DNA from: Sphingomonas sp. LaA6.9
GTDB lineage: Bacteria; Pseudomonadota; Alphaproteobacteria; Sphingomonadales; Sphingomonadaceae
Length of the DNA stretch: 64,000 nucleotides
Reading direction: 5' to 3'
Assembly (NCBI RefSeq): GCF_022601895.1
Contig: NZ_JAKVIO010000005.1
Location: 92,039-156,038 of the forward strand
Shown: piece by piece, positions 40,653 to 52,312 of the stretch
Position numbering within the stretch: the stretch's first letter is position 1
Layout: each line of letters begins with the position of its first letter
Notes under the pieces: generated by a model
The model's input: the letters and a program-made list of their open reading frames with translations, nothing else
Databases searched by the model: none
Told to the model about the DNA's origin: nothing
Position numbers and translations under genes: made by a program

Positions 40653-41204
40653 TCAGTTGGGCAGCGCGCCCGCTTCGACCTTTTCCACCCATTCGGGGTA
40701 GAAAGACGGCTCTCGGCTCGACCAGCCGATCGCGGTCGCCGCCGCCTCGCTGATCGACTGGAGCAGCACGCGGCGCTTGTCGGGATGCAGGTGCGGCAGC
40801 GCTGCGGCCGCGCAGAAAGCGCCCGGCAGCCAGGGCCGCACGCTCGCGCCGATCAGCCTTTCGTAGAGGAAGCGATACGAACCGAAGCTCACCAGCCGGT
40901 CCTGCCCCAGATCGAAGGCCGAAACGGTCACCAGCGGGGCCATCAACGGTTCCATCGCGTCGAGCCCGCTGTCATCGGGTACGAGCGCCCGAATTTCGGG
41001 AAGGCGCTCATAGATGCGCGTCTGCGCGTTGATGCTCGCGGACTCCACGATGTCGCGCGACCACAGTTCGATCGCATCGTGGCGCTCGAGCCCAATGTCG
41101 AGCGAACGCCGGATATAGCGCTGCGTGGCTGCGGGGAAGCTCGCAAACTCTTTCAATTCGGCCAATGTCAGCGCCCCGTCCGCCGGCCGTGCCCTGGTGC
41201 CCAT
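40653..41204 (-). CDS. Hypothetical soluble protein
   Basis: A 183-residue protein, start at 41204 with GGAG about 9 nt upstream (TCTGGAGACAGGAC). It is helical, with D-I-G-L-E-R-H-D-A-I-E-L-W, an L-P-E-I-R-A-L-V stretch, and a P-G-A-F-C-A-A-A-A-L-P-H-L segment. No signal peptide or membrane helix. No family recognised. It is divergent from the LytS/LytTR pair across a 355-bp region with a palindromic operator-like site, so it may share regulation with that pair. Confidence 0.65.
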   Translation of the reverse strand: MGTRARPADGALTLAELKEFASFPAATQRYIRRSLDIGLERHDAIELWSRDIVESASINAQTRIYERLPEIRALVPDDSGLDAMEPLMAPLVTVSAFDLGQDRLVSFGSYRFLYERLIGASVRPWLPGAFCAAAALPHLHPDKRRVLLQSISEAAATAIGWSSREPSFYPEWVEKVEAGALPN

Positions 41205-41559
41205 GTCCTGTCTCCAGACCTTCTGCCCCTGGAGCCGATCATGCGCCTGATATGGTTGACGTGGCTTTAACGGCGCATTTCGTCCCCGTTCAGACATGGA
41301 ATCAGAGATGGGGGTGCAGAGCAAGAATCTTGCGACGAAATGTGTGCAATGCACAATAATTGACATTCTGGCGTGACAATCCTGCAACAGTCGCGATTCC
41401 GCGCTGCGGAATCGACACGGACCGGGCGCCCATCCGTTCCCCGTTCCGACCGCGGACGAAACGCGCCTACCGCCTCGCCTTTCGACAAAATCGGGGAGCC
41501 TTTCGACGGACGACATAGGAGCAATGGCGCTTTTCGGTCTTTGCGCGCTACAAGGATGC
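41205..41559. promoter_or_regulatory. Divergent promoter region before the second LytS/LytTR pair
   Basis: About 355 bp between the unknown minus-strand gene and the plus-strand kinase. It holds a perfect palindrome (41343-41355), a TTGACA at 41360-41365 and a later GACAAT, but the spacing does not give a convincing sigma-70 pair. No supported gene. Confidence 0.45.
41343..41355. promoter_or_regulatory. Palindromic operator-like site
   Basis: TGTGCA-A-TGCACA, a perfect 6+6 palindrome around one base, in the divergent region. Such a site fits a dimeric DNA-binding protein. The binding protein is unknown; the site lies 5 bp before a TTGACA. Confidence 0.45.
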
Positions 41560-42681
41560 ATGGAATTTGAAACGCATGCACAGGAACAGCCGCACCACAC
41601 CGTTCGACCGATCATCGCTTTCTACTCGATAATCGGCTTCTGGCTGTTCTACGCACTGATCGTCACGCTGCGCGCGATGGTCATGGATTTTCCCGCGCAG
41701 GCCGAAATGGCCGAGCGCCGCATGGTCGTCACCGCGGCGGGCATCGTGCTCACCTGGCTGCTCTATCTGCTGTTACGCCAGTTCGATCGCCAGCCGCTCT
41801 GGCTCCGCATCACCACCGCCTTTCTCGGCGCGATCCCGTGCGCGGTCGCGGTGGCGGCGTTCAACTATTACGTCTTCAACGTCTACGACCCCCAGAGCAT
41901 GTTCGACGAGGCCGATCTCGCGATGAAGGCGGAGGGATGGACGCTGTGGCAGGAGATCGGCGAGCAGGGGCTGTCGCGCTTCTTCTTCTTTTCGGCCTGG
42001 GCGGCGCTCTACCTCGCCATCTCCTATGCGGGCGAGGTCCGCGTCGCCGAGCGCCGCGCCGCCAAGTTCGCGCGCGCCGCGCAGCAGGCCGAGCTGCGTT
42101 CGCTGCGCTATCAGGTCAATCCGCACTTCCTCTTCAACACGCTCAATTCGCTGAGCTCGCTGGTGATGAAGGACAGCCGCGCCGAGGCCGAGACGATGAT
42201 CATGAACCTCTCGACCTTTTACCGCACCTCGCTCTCGGGCGATCCGCTCGACGATGTCACGCTCGAGGAGGAAGTGCGCCTTCAGCGGCTCTATCTCGAT
42301 ATCGAGGGCGTACGCTTTCCCAGTCGCCTCAAGACGCGGATTGAGGTTCCCCACGCCCTCCTCAACGCCTGCGTACCAGGGCTCATCCTCCAGCCTTTGG
42401 TCGAGAATGCGATCAAATATGGCGTGTCACGCGCAAGCCGTCCGGTCACCGTCTCGATCACGGCGCGCGCGGAAAACGGTCAGCTGATCCTCACCGTCGC
42501 GGACAACGGCAATGGCGCTGCCGAGGGCGAGGACATCCAGGGCAATGGCATCGGTCTTGCCAATGTCCGCGACCGGCTCGCCGCGCGTTTCGGCGATTCC
42601 GCGCGGATCGAATGGCTTGCCCCGCCCGAGGGCGGCTTCGTCGTCCGGCTGACGATGCCCGAGGTCTATCGTGGCGGTTGA
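41560..42681 (+). CDS. LytS-type sensor histidine kinase
   Basis: A 373-residue kinase. The ATG at 41560 follows AAGGA by about 7 nt. Four hydrophobic helices: about 18-40, 55-73, 83-104 and 140-157. The His_kinase motif V-N-P-H-F-L-F-N-T-L places the phospho-acceptor at His189. L-V-E-N-A-I-K-Y-G, the D-N-G-N-G and G-N-G-I-G-L-A-N-V-R complete the ATP-binding fold. It overlaps its regulator (next gene), so this is a conventional co-translated pair, in contrast to the separated pair in the island. Signal unknown. Confidence 0.92.
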   Translation: MEFETHAQEQPHHTVRPIIAFYSIIGFWLFYALIVTLRAMVMDFPAQAEMAERRMVVTAAGIVLTWLLYLLLRQFDRQPLWLRITTAFLGAIPCAVAVAAFNYYVFNVYDPQSMFDEADLAMKAEGWTLWQEIGEQGLSRFFFFSAWAALYLAISYAGEVRVAERRAAKFARAAQQAELRSLRYQVNPHFLFNTLNSLSSLVMKDSRAEAETMIMNLSTFYRTSLSGDPLDDVTLEEEVRLQRLYLDIEGVRFPSRLKTRIEVPHALLNACVPGLILQPLVENAIKYGVSRASRPVTVSITARAENGQLILTVADNGNGAAEGEDIQGNGIGLANVRDRLAARFGDSARIEWLAPPEGGFVVRLTMPEVYRGG

Positions 42682-43429
42682 AGAGGCGCTAGAAGATGCG
42701 CCGATGCGAACCCTTATCGTCGATGACGAGCCGCTCGCAATCGAGCGGCTCCAGCTGATCTGTGCCAGGGAACCGGTGATCGAGGTCATCGGCACCGCAT
42801 CCGATGGCGCCGCCGCGCTCAGGCTTGCCGAGGCGCTCAAGCCCGATCTGCTGCTGCTCGACATTGCCATGCCCGAGCTTGACGGCATCGGCGTCGCGCG
42901 CGCGCTCGCACGTCAGAGCCAAGCGCCCGCAATCATCTTCGTCACCGCGTTTGACAGCTTCGCGGTCGAGGCATTCGACATCGAAGCGGTCGATTATGTG
43001 CTCAAGCCCGTCGCACCCGACCGGCTGGTGCGCGCGGTCAAGCGCGTTGCCGAACGCCGCGGCATCGTGCGCGAGGCCGAACCCGCGGCCGAGTCGCATT
43101 TCGCCACCGAATTCTGGGTGCCACACCGTGCCGAGCTCGTCCGCATCGCCGCCGACGATATCGACAGGATCGACGCCGAGCGCGACTATATGCGCCTCCA
43201 TGTCGGCGGGCGCAGCTTCCTGCTCCACCAGACCATCGCCTCGCTCGAAGCGCGGCTCGATCCCGACCGGTTCATCCGCCTCCATCGCTCGACGATCGTC
43301 CGGCGCGATCGCATCCTCCGCCTTCGCCACGACGGCTGCGGGGTCTGGTTTGCCGATATGGGCGATGAAGGCGAGGTGCGCATCGGCCGCACCTATCTCG
43401 CGGCGGCCAAGGCGATCGCGGGGCGCTAG
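42671..43429 (+). CDS. LytTR-family response regulator
   Basis: A 252-residue regulator from a GTG at 42671, with GAGG 6 nt upstream; the ATG at 42704 is an alternative. Receiver domain: D-D-E-P, phospho-acceptor Asp64 in L-L-L-L-D-I-A-M-P, F-V-T-A-F, and Lys in L-K-P-V. The C-terminal LytTR DNA-binding domain has D-Y-M-R-L-H-V, L-L-H-Q-T-I-A-S-L and I-R-L-H-R-S. It overlaps the kinase gene by 11 bp, so the two are coupled. Confidence 0.92.
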   Translation: MAVEEALEDAPMRTLIVDDEPLAIERLQLICAREPVIEVIGTASDGAAALRLAEALKPDLLLLDIAMPELDGIGVARALARQSQAPAIIFVTAFDSFAVEAFDIEAVDYVLKPVAPDRLVRAVKRVAERRGIVREAEPAAESHFATEFWVPHRAELVRIAADDIDRIDAERDYMRLHVGGRSFLLHQTIASLEARLDPDRFIRLHRSTIVRRDRILRLRHDGCGVWFADMGDEGEVRIGRTYLAAAKAIAGR

Positions 43430-43484
43430 AGCCTTTCCCGGCAAGAAGGCGGAACCGAAACGGTCGCAGGAACCGCCCTGTACG

Positions 43485-43985
43485 TCATTCGACCCTGCGG
43501 ACGATTCCTTCGGAACTCGCGACCTTCAGCCCCAGCCTTCGAACCATGAGCACGCTCCGCGCCGACCTGCCATCGGCCGCCGGCGTCAGCCACTGCTCGA
43601 CCGAGAAATTGCTTTTCGTCGTGAAGCGAAAGCGAAAGCGCCCACCAATTTCGTCGATCGTCACTGATCCCTTGGCTTCGGACATCGTGCCGGAGAAACG
43701 CGCCGGGGCAATTTTTCGGATGCGCCAGCGCCGTTCAAAGGCCGGTCGGCCGTCCTCCTCCACCCTTTGTACCAGGTCAAGCGCGCCATCGGCGCCGATC
43801 TCGCCATGACCCACGGTGTTTGAGCGATAGGGCTTCCTCGCAATCACCTTGATCGTGCTGACGCTTTCGGTCCGCCCCGCGAAAAAGCGCAGCGGATCGT
43901 CGAGATGCGGGACGCCGGCGGAGACCGGGCCCATGGCCGTGGCCAGAAAGAGCATCGGCGGAGCAGCGCGATACAACCGGCTCAT
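43485..43985 (-). CDS. DUF3833 exported protein
   Basis: A 166-residue protein with a signal peptide (ends near P-V-S-A, residue 23) and the DUF3833 opening D-P-L-R-F-F-A-G-R-T-E-S, followed by alternating strands (R-F-R-F-R-F-T-T-K-S-N). Probably a periplasmic lipocalin-like beta-barrel of unknown ligand. Its ATG overlaps the stop of a 25-codon upstream ORF (ATGA). Confidence 0.8.
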   Translation of the reverse strand: MSRLYRAAPPMLFLATAMGPVSAGVPHLDDPLRFFAGRTESVSTIKVIARKPYRSNTVGHGEIGADGALDLVQRVEEDGRPAFERRWRIRKIAPARFSGTMSEAKGSVTIDEIGGRFRFRFTTKSNFSVEQWLTPAADGRSARSVLMVRRLGLKVASSEGIVRRVE

Positions 43986-44059
43986 GCCCTGATCAGTGCG
44001 ATGCTGACCACGGGGATACGCGGTGTCCCCGCCACGGCCATCGCCAGTCGTCTGCGCAT
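43982..44059 (-). CDS. Short upstream ORF coupled to DUF3833
   Basis: A 25-codon frame from an ATG with a strong GGGGAGGG about 5 nt upstream. It encodes an Arg-rich start (M-R-R-R-L) then hydrophobic residues, and its TGA overlaps the next ATG. It may serve translational coupling of the DUF3833 gene, whose own start lacks a good site. It could also be a leader peptide; no attenuator was recognised. Confidence 0.4.
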   Translation of the reverse strand: MRRRLAMAVAGTPRIPVVSIALIRA

Positions 44060-44143
44060 GTCGCCCTCCCCTTCATTCCGGGTGGATCGTTTGCATCACA
44101 GCATAGACCGGCGCGATGTTCCTGAAAACATGCTCAAAAGTAT

Positions 44144-44177
44144 AACGCCCCCGGCCCAAGGGGAGGCCGGGAGCGTC
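44144..44177 (-). terminator. Intrinsic terminator-like hairpin after the UrcA gene
   Basis: CCCGGCC (44150-44156) / GGCCGGG (44165-44171) with extra flanking pairs (ACGC / GCGT). On the minus strand it is followed by TATACTTTT. It lies about 70 bp downstream of the UrcA stop. Confidence 0.55.
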
Positions 44178-44243
44178 ATTTGCCCTTGGTGGGCGGGGCG
44201 GAACGGGGACGGCGAAGCGCGGTGCCGTCACACCGTCGGGGGA

Positions 44244-44633
44244 TTACTGGCGGCGGACGGCGATCTGGCCTGTCGCGTCGCGGCTGGCCAGCTGGTCGCC
44301 GCCCCGCGCCGCGGCTACCGCGATCTCGATGTCGCGCGTCGCGCGTTCCATTGCGCCGCCATAGCATTCGTTCGACAGCTGGATCATCTTCACGGGCTTG
44401 ATCCCGCCGACCTCACAGATCGTGCGCGCCGCGTTGCGGACCCGCGTGTTCAGCCGGTCAACGCCTTTGTTTTCGGTCAGGTCGAGGTCGGCATAGCTCA
44501 CCGCGATCGAATGCGTCTCGCTGGTCGGGGCGGTGGCAACCATCGGTTCGGTTTCGCCGGCAAAGGCCGCCGCGTGGAGCAATGTGGCGCCGGCCAGCGC
44601 GGCCGCAATGGCCGCACATGTCTTTACATACAT
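44244..44633 (-). CDS. UrcA family exported protein
   Basis: A 129-residue protein with a signal peptide (MYVKTCAAIAAALAGATLLHAAAFA). The mature part has S-I-A-V-S-Y-A-D-L-D-L, then R-V-R-N-A-A-R-T-I-C and a second Cys in S-N-E-C-Y-G-G-A-M-E-R-A, the UrcA pattern found almost only in sphingomonads and relatives. The ATG at 44633 follows AGGAAGGACC. Function unknown; the two Cys probably pair. Confidence 0.88.
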   Translation of the reverse strand: MYVKTCAAIAAALAGATLLHAAAFAGETEPMVATAPTSETHSIAVSYADLDLTENKGVDRLNTRVRNAARTICEVGGIKPVKMIQLSNECYGGAMERATRDIEIAVAAARGGDQLASRDATGQIAVRRQ

Positions 44634-44906
44634 GGTCTGGTCCTTCCTGAAACTTCGGGTCGTCGGGCGCCGCCGCAAGGGGAAGGCGGCGCGGGGTGCG
44701 GGCGGATCGGGTAGGCTCTGGGAACGCCGTCGATCCGCCGCGCATCTATTGACTACAATTGTCCCGATCGGGCTTCACGCGCGCTTCGACAGGCGGCTCG
44801 GGAGGCTCTGCGAACGGCTCACAGGGCGATGAACGACATATAGATATCGACGAACGCACGTCGCTATATGAATATTTCTTAAGAAATGGCAGATTCGTTG
44901 CATTTG

Positions 44907-46172
44907 TTACGAATCTGTGACCGGGCTCGTCGACGACTCGCTGATCACGCCGCTGTGACGCGCAATTGCGCTCGTCGCCGCCACATCCATCGTGACATTG
45001 CCGACGGTGCGCACCAGATCAGGAATCATCTCGACCGCGACGAGCAGCGCGAGCGGCTCGAGCGGCACCCCCATGGCGACCGCGATCGGAGTGATGGAGG
45101 TCAGGAAGCTGATCTGGCCGGGCAGGCTCACCGATCCCATCGTCGTGACCGCGGCAACGACGGCGCCGGTCGCGATCGTCGCGGGATCGAGCGACATTCC
45201 GAACCAGTGCGCGACATAGATCGCGACCGCCAGGTTCATCGCGGGGCTGGTCACGCGGAAGATGGCGACCGCGATCGGCAGCGAAACGCTCGCCACGCTC
45301 GCGGGCACGCCCAGCGTCGCGCAGCTCCGGAGCATGGGCGGCAGCGAGGCGAGCGAGGACTGGGTGGAGAGCGCGACCGCCTGCGCGGGCGCCACCGCAC
45401 GCACAAAGGCACCGAGGCGCAGCCCGCCCCCGAACGCCGCCATCGGATAGGCGAGCGCCCAGGCGGCAAGCCCGGCGCATGAGACGATGACGATATAGTG
45501 GAGCAGCGCACCGATCGCGGAGGTACCCGCCTGGATGCCGACGACCAGCGCCAGCGCGAACACGCCGAGCGGCGCCAGCCACAGCACCCAGCCGACCATC
45601 ACCAGCATCGCGTCCGCGATCGCCGCGAAAAAGGCGGTGAGCGGCTCGCGCTGCGTCGCGGGCAATCGCGTGATCGCGATCGCAAACAACGTCGTGAACA
45701 GGATCAGCGGCAGCATGGCGTCTGCCGCGGCCGCCGCGATCGGATTTGTCGGGACGATCGAGCCGAGGAAATCGGCGAAGCCCGGCGGGGCGCCGACCTC
45801 GACATGCGGCTGGCCCAGCGCGGCACGCAGCGCCTGCGCCGCCTCCTGCGGCATCGGCCAGAGCACGAGCAGGCTCGGGATCAGTATCGCCGCGATCGCG
45901 GTCGACAGCCAGAGCAGGCCGACGAACAGCGCCACCGATTTGAGCGCAAGCCCCCCGCCGCGCGCGCTGTCGGCGGTGCGCGCGATACCGGTGATGAGCA
46001 GCGCCACCACCAGCGGGATGATCGTCATCTTGAGCGCATCGAGCCATAGTCCGCCGATCGGCCCCGCAATTGCAGTCACGCGATCAAGACCGCCTAGTCC
46101 GGCCCATACTGCACCTGCGCCCAGCGCAAGCCCGGCCAGCAACCCGATCAATATCCTCCACGCTTGCGGCAT
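44907..46172 (-). CDS. Dicarboxylate/amino acid:cation symporter
   Basis: A 421-residue DAACS family transporter with eight or more helices and two re-entrant loops. Motifs include L-K-M-T-I-I-P-L-V, the N-P-I-A-A-A-A-A-D-A-M-L region, S-T-Q-S-S-L-A-S-L-P (HP1 serine-rich tip) and the V-T-T-M-G-S-V-S-L-P-G-Q (HP2-like) loop followed by the S-I-T-P-I-A-V helix. It couples cation uptake to C4-dicarboxylates, glutamate or aspartate; which one is unclear. Confidence 0.9.
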   Translation of the reverse strand: MPQAWRILIGLLAGLALGAGAVWAGLGGLDRVTAIAGPIGGLWLDALKMTIIPLVVALLITGIARTADSARGGGLALKSVALFVGLLWLSTAIAAILIPSLLVLWPMPQEAAQALRAALGQPHVEVGAPPGFADFLGSIVPTNPIAAAAADAMLPLILFTTLFAIAITRLPATQREPLTAFFAAIADAMLVMVGWVLWLAPLGVFALALVVGIQAGTSAIGALLHYIVIVSCAGLAAWALAYPMAAFGGGLRLGAFVRAVAPAQAVALSTQSSLASLPPMLRSCATLGVPASVASVSLPIAVAIFRVTSPAMNLAVAIYVAHWFGMSLDPATIATGAVVAAVTTMGSVSLPGQISFLTSITPIAVAMGVPLEPLALLVAVEMIPDLVRTVGNVTMDVAATSAIARHSGVISESSTSPVTDS

Positions 46173-46289
46173 GCATCCCCCTCAACTCTAACCTGCCGTT
46201 GAGTAGCCGCGAATTGGAGTGCCGCCAATCGTAACAATTCTGACGCACGGCCGTCATAGGACGCGACAGGGCAAGGGCGCGGAAAACCT

Positions 46290-47336
46290 ATGGCGGGCAA
46301 GAAGAAAAAAGGTGGGGGCGGTCATGGCGGCCTGGCTGTCAACGATGATCTGAGGCGCGAAATTGCTGAGGCACTGTTGCTCGGGGCCGAGCCCGACCGG
46401 CTCGCGCAGCAGATCGCGGGGCGCGGAATCGTCCATGCGCTCGCGGTCTCGGAGATCGAACGCGCGGCGAAGAGCCCGTATCTGATCGGCGCGGCGCGCC
46501 TGCGCGCGCGCCTCGCCAAGCGCGACTGGGTACTCGCCAATCAGGCGCGGCTGGCCGCCGGCCGTGCCGACGCCGCCGCCGCCGAAGTGCCGCGGCTTCG
46601 GGTCGGCGATGCCATGGATTTCTTCGGCGATTTCTATCACGCCCACCGCCCCGTACTGCTCACCGGGCTGGTGGATCACTGGCCCGCGATGCAGCGCTGG
46701 TCACTCGACGATTTCGAGCAGCGCTTCGGCGATCGCGAAGTCCGCGTCCAGTGGGACCGCGAAGCCGACAAGGATTACGAAGTGAATTCAGCCGCGCATG
46801 GCACAGTGCGCCGCTTTGCCGAGGTCATTGCACGGTTGCGCGATTCCAGGCCCAGCAACGACTTCTACATGACTGCCAACAATCACGATCACAATCGACG
46901 CGCACTCGCGGAACTCTGGAACGACGTCGGCGATATTCCGGGCATACTCGTCGCCGAACCGGGCCGCGATGGCTTCCTGTGGATCGGCCCGCGCGGCACA
47001 ATCACGCCCTGGCACCATGATCTCACCAACAATCTGCTGCTGCAGATCCGCGGCACCAAGCGCGTCCGCCTCGTCGCCAGCCACGATACGCCGCTGATGC
47101 GCAACCATCGCCACTGCTTCAGCGAATGGAAGACCGGCGAACTGCTTCCCGGCCCGGCGCGCGAGGGGCGCCCCGCCGTGCTCGAATGCGATATTGGTCC
47201 GGGCGAAGCGCTCTTCCTGCCCGTCGGCTGGTGGCATCATGTCGAATCGCGCGATGTGACGATCGGGATGTCGTTCACCAATTTCGCCGCCGACAACGAT
47301 TTCTACAGCCATTATTCGAGCTACGGCCTCGTGTGA
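46290..47336 (+). CDS. Cupin_8 (JmjC-like) hydroxylase-family protein
   Basis: A 348-residue protein with a C-terminal JmjC/cupin_8 domain: T-P-W-H-H-D supplies the first His/Asp iron ligands and G-W-W-H-H-V-E-S the distal His; K-R-V-R-L-V is the 2-oxoglutarate side. The N-terminus is a Lys/Gly-rich leader then a helical region. Such proteins are Fe(II)/2-oxoglutarate hydroxylases, for example of ribosomal or other proteins. Substrate unknown. Confidence 0.82.
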   Translation: MAGKKKKGGGGHGGLAVNDDLRREIAEALLLGAEPDRLAQQIAGRGIVHALAVSEIERAAKSPYLIGAARLRARLAKRDWVLANQARLAAGRADAAAAEVPRLRVGDAMDFFGDFYHAHRPVLLTGLVDHWPAMQRWSLDDFEQRFGDREVRVQWDREADKDYEVNSAAHGTVRRFAEVIARLRDSRPSNDFYMTANNHDHNRRALAELWNDVGDIPGILVAEPGRDGFLWIGPRGTITPWHHDLTNNLLLQIRGTKRVRLVASHDTPLMRNHRHCFSEWKTGELLPGPAREGRPAVLECDIGPGEALFLPVGWWHHVESRDVTIGMSFTNFAADNDFYSHYSSYGLV

Positions 47337-47402
47337 CAGCAATCGCCTCGGCGACGCGCTGGCCGATTGTGCTGCGGTTCGATCTGCGCAAGAAATGGCG
47401 CC

Positions 47403-47849
47403 ATGGACGGAGAAGAGATCACTGGCGAATCCATCGCGTGCGCCGCGGACGACGTATCGGCGACGCACGTCGATGCGCAAATGAGCGCGCGGCTCAACCT
47501 CGCGCGCGGACTGCTCCACATGCGCCACCTGCGCCTCGAGCTCTTCAACCGCGACTATTTCGGCGAGGCGGCGTTCGACATGCTGCTCGATCTCTATGTC
47601 TGCCACCGCGAGGGGCGCACCGTCTTCCAGAACGACGCTTATATCGCCTCGCTCGTTCCGCCCGCGACCGCGCATCGCTGGTTGCAGACTCTGCAGCGCG
47701 ACGGGCTGGTGGTGCTGTCGGGCGACCGGCGCGACCGGCGCCGAACCATCGTCAACCTTACGCCGCTAGGCTGCACGCGGATCGAGATGCTGTTCGACGC
47801 CTGGCTCGCGATCCGCGACTCGGTGGCCGGCGGCGCGCCCTGGGCCTGA
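47403..47849 (+). CDS. MarR-like winged-helix transcriptional regulator
   Basis: A 148-residue protein. The ATG at 47403 is chosen because the longer start adds no sensible sequence. Helix-turn-helix: A-A-F-D-M-L-L-D-L-Y, Y-I-A-S-L-V-P-P-A-T-A-H-R-W-L-Q-T-L, then the wing R-D-R-R-R-T-I-V-N-L-T-P-L-G. Probably controls a neighbouring or distant gene; the effector is unknown. A strong inverted repeat lies just after its stop. Confidence 0.75.
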   Translation: MDGEEITGESIACAADDVSATHVDAQMSARLNLARGLLHMRHLRLELFNRDYFGEAAFDMLLDLYVCHREGRTVFQNDAYIASLVPPATAHRWLQTLQRDGLVVLSGDRRDRRRTIVNLTPLGCTRIEMLFDAWLAIRDSVAGGAPWA

Positions 47850-48269
47850 TGGCGGAAAAAGGGTCGACGCGGACGCCGGCTCGCATATAGCCGCACCGTG
47901 TCCGCGTCGACCGCTCGGTTGGCGCTCATTGCCCGATCCCTGGTGCGCCGTCGCGTTGCGTGGTGTGTAGCTCCCCCCGCTCCTGCGCCGTCGCCTTGCG
48001 TCCCGACCCTGCAACGATCGCCTTCGCGCCCCGAAGCGCATTGGCATTGGAAGCCCCCCGACTTCCAATGGCTGCAACCTAACTGTCATGACACCGATGG
48101 GCAAAGCCGCGATGCGCGCCTCGGCATCAATTCAGGCCCATTTTGAAAGCATTGAGCAGCTTCAACGGGTTGCGCGGTGATCTTCCCGGCGCGAGCAGTT
48201 CGGGGTCGGTCAAACCGGCTTGGCGACCGCCACGCCGAATAATACAAGTGCTCAAGATCGGGGGATAAA
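47850..48269. other. Intergenic stretch after the MarR gene
   Basis: About 420 bp with no supported gene. It opens with a strong 13-bp inverted repeat (47862-47912). The rest is GC-rich with no recognised RNA or protein; short frames are chance-like. The ribosome-binding site of the TonB C-terminal gene (GGGGGA) is at its end. Confidence 0.5.
47862..47912. repeat. Perfect 13-bp inverted repeat
   Basis: GGTCGACGCGGAC (47862-47874) / GTCCGCGTCGACC (47900-47912) with a 25-nt spacer, 12 bp after the MarR stop. It could be a terminator stem or, less likely, an operator. No T-run follows. Confidence 0.6.
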
Positions 48270-49064
48270 ATGGGTATCGCTACGCTTCTGGCATTCACGG
48301 CGGCCGCGTCCGCGCAGCCGGCTGCGACATATACGCCTTCGGGAAAATGGACCGTCGAGTTCGCCGACTCGATGTGCGTCGCGATACGCGAATATGGCAC
48401 GCCGGAGGCGCCGCTGACTTTGCTCCTGAAACCCCTCCCCGGCGATTCGAATATCGAGCTCATGATTGGAGCGAGCCGGAACCTGGCCCGCAAGACGAAG
48501 GGGGAGACCAAGGTGACGCTGGATCCCTCGGGCCAGAACTTTGCCGCCTATTATTATGACGCCTACGCGTTCAAGCTGCGTCGACACATTAGCCGCTATT
48601 ATGTGCAGGACATCCCGCTTGAAGCGCTCGGCAAGGCGACCGCTATCAATTTCGATACCGATCAGGCGTCGCGACGAGAGTTCGCGCTGACTGACATGGC
48701 GCAACTGCGCAAGGTTCTCGATCGATGTCAGGATGACCTGCTGCGCAGCTGGGGGGCCGACCCCGCAGCATTGGCGATGATCGCAACCAGAGCAAAAATG
48801 GTGGCCGGCTACGTCAGCGACCTCGACTACCCGAAGGGCGCGGCAAACAGGGGCGAACAGGGCACCGTCGCATTGCGCTGGGTGGTCGATCCGAAAGGCC
48901 AGCCGGTCGGTTGCACGATCGTCAGCAGCAGCGGGTCGCTTGAACTCGATTCGGTGAGTTGCGCCCTCGTGTCGGCGCGCTTCCGCTATGAGCCTGCGCT
49001 CGATACCAGCGGCAAGCCGGTGGCGTCGTGGGTATCCCAGCGCATCACCTGGCGGCTGCCTTAA
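48270..49064 (+). CDS. Exported TonB C-terminal domain protein (orphan)
   Basis: A 264-residue protein with a short signal peptide (ends A-A-A-S-A-Q, about residue 16) and a C-terminal TonB domain (about 180-264): [25 protein letters not shown], then S-A-R-F-R-Y-E-P-A. It has no N-terminal inner-membrane anchor with His as in true TonB, no proline-rich spacer, and no ExbBD neighbour. It is thus unlikely to be an energy transducer. It may be a periplasmic protein using the fold for binding. Confidence 0.78.
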   Translation: MGIATLLAFTAAASAQPAATYTPSGKWTVEFADSMCVAIREYGTPEAPLTLLLKPLPGDSNIELMIGASRNLARKTKGETKVTLDPSGQNFAAYYYDAYAFKLRRHISRYYVQDIPLEALGKATAINFDTDQASRREFALTDMAQLRKVLDRCQDDLLRSWGADPAALAMIATRAKMVAGYVSDLDYPKGAANRGEQGTVALRWVVDPKGQPVGCTIVSSSGSLELDSVSCALVSARFRYEPALDTSGKPVASWVSQRITWRLP

Positions 49065-49161
49065 GCCGGACCCGCCAGCCGGCCGGCCCTTGTCGCGGCG
49101 GCTGCTGACACTATCTGGCAGCAGGGCCGCGCGTTCCGCCGCGCCCGCGCTTGCGACTCGC

Positions 49162-49176
49162 GAACAAATCTGGAAC
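49162..49176 (+). promoter_or_regulatory. LexA-type SOS box of uvrA
   Basis: GAAC-AAATCTG-GAAC matches the alphaproteobacterial SOS operator GAAC-N7-GAAC exactly, 45 bp before the uvrA start. uvrA is a known SOS gene, so LexA repression is very likely. Confidence 0.75.
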
Positions 49177-49221
49177 AGATGCCACCATGCTGACACATAT
49201 ACCGAAGCATCGGCGTTCCGA

Positions 49222-52170
<2,949 letters not shown>

Positions 52171-52312
52171 TCCTTCTTGGTGGGAGAAGGATACGCAGCC
52201 TTGCGTCGGCGCAAGGGCGCCCTCGGAACAGTTGCACGGCGCCGGGGGTTGCAGCGAAAGAAGGGCGGGCGAATTGCGATCGTCCCGCCGCATTCAGCAA
52301 AAGGAGGTTTGC

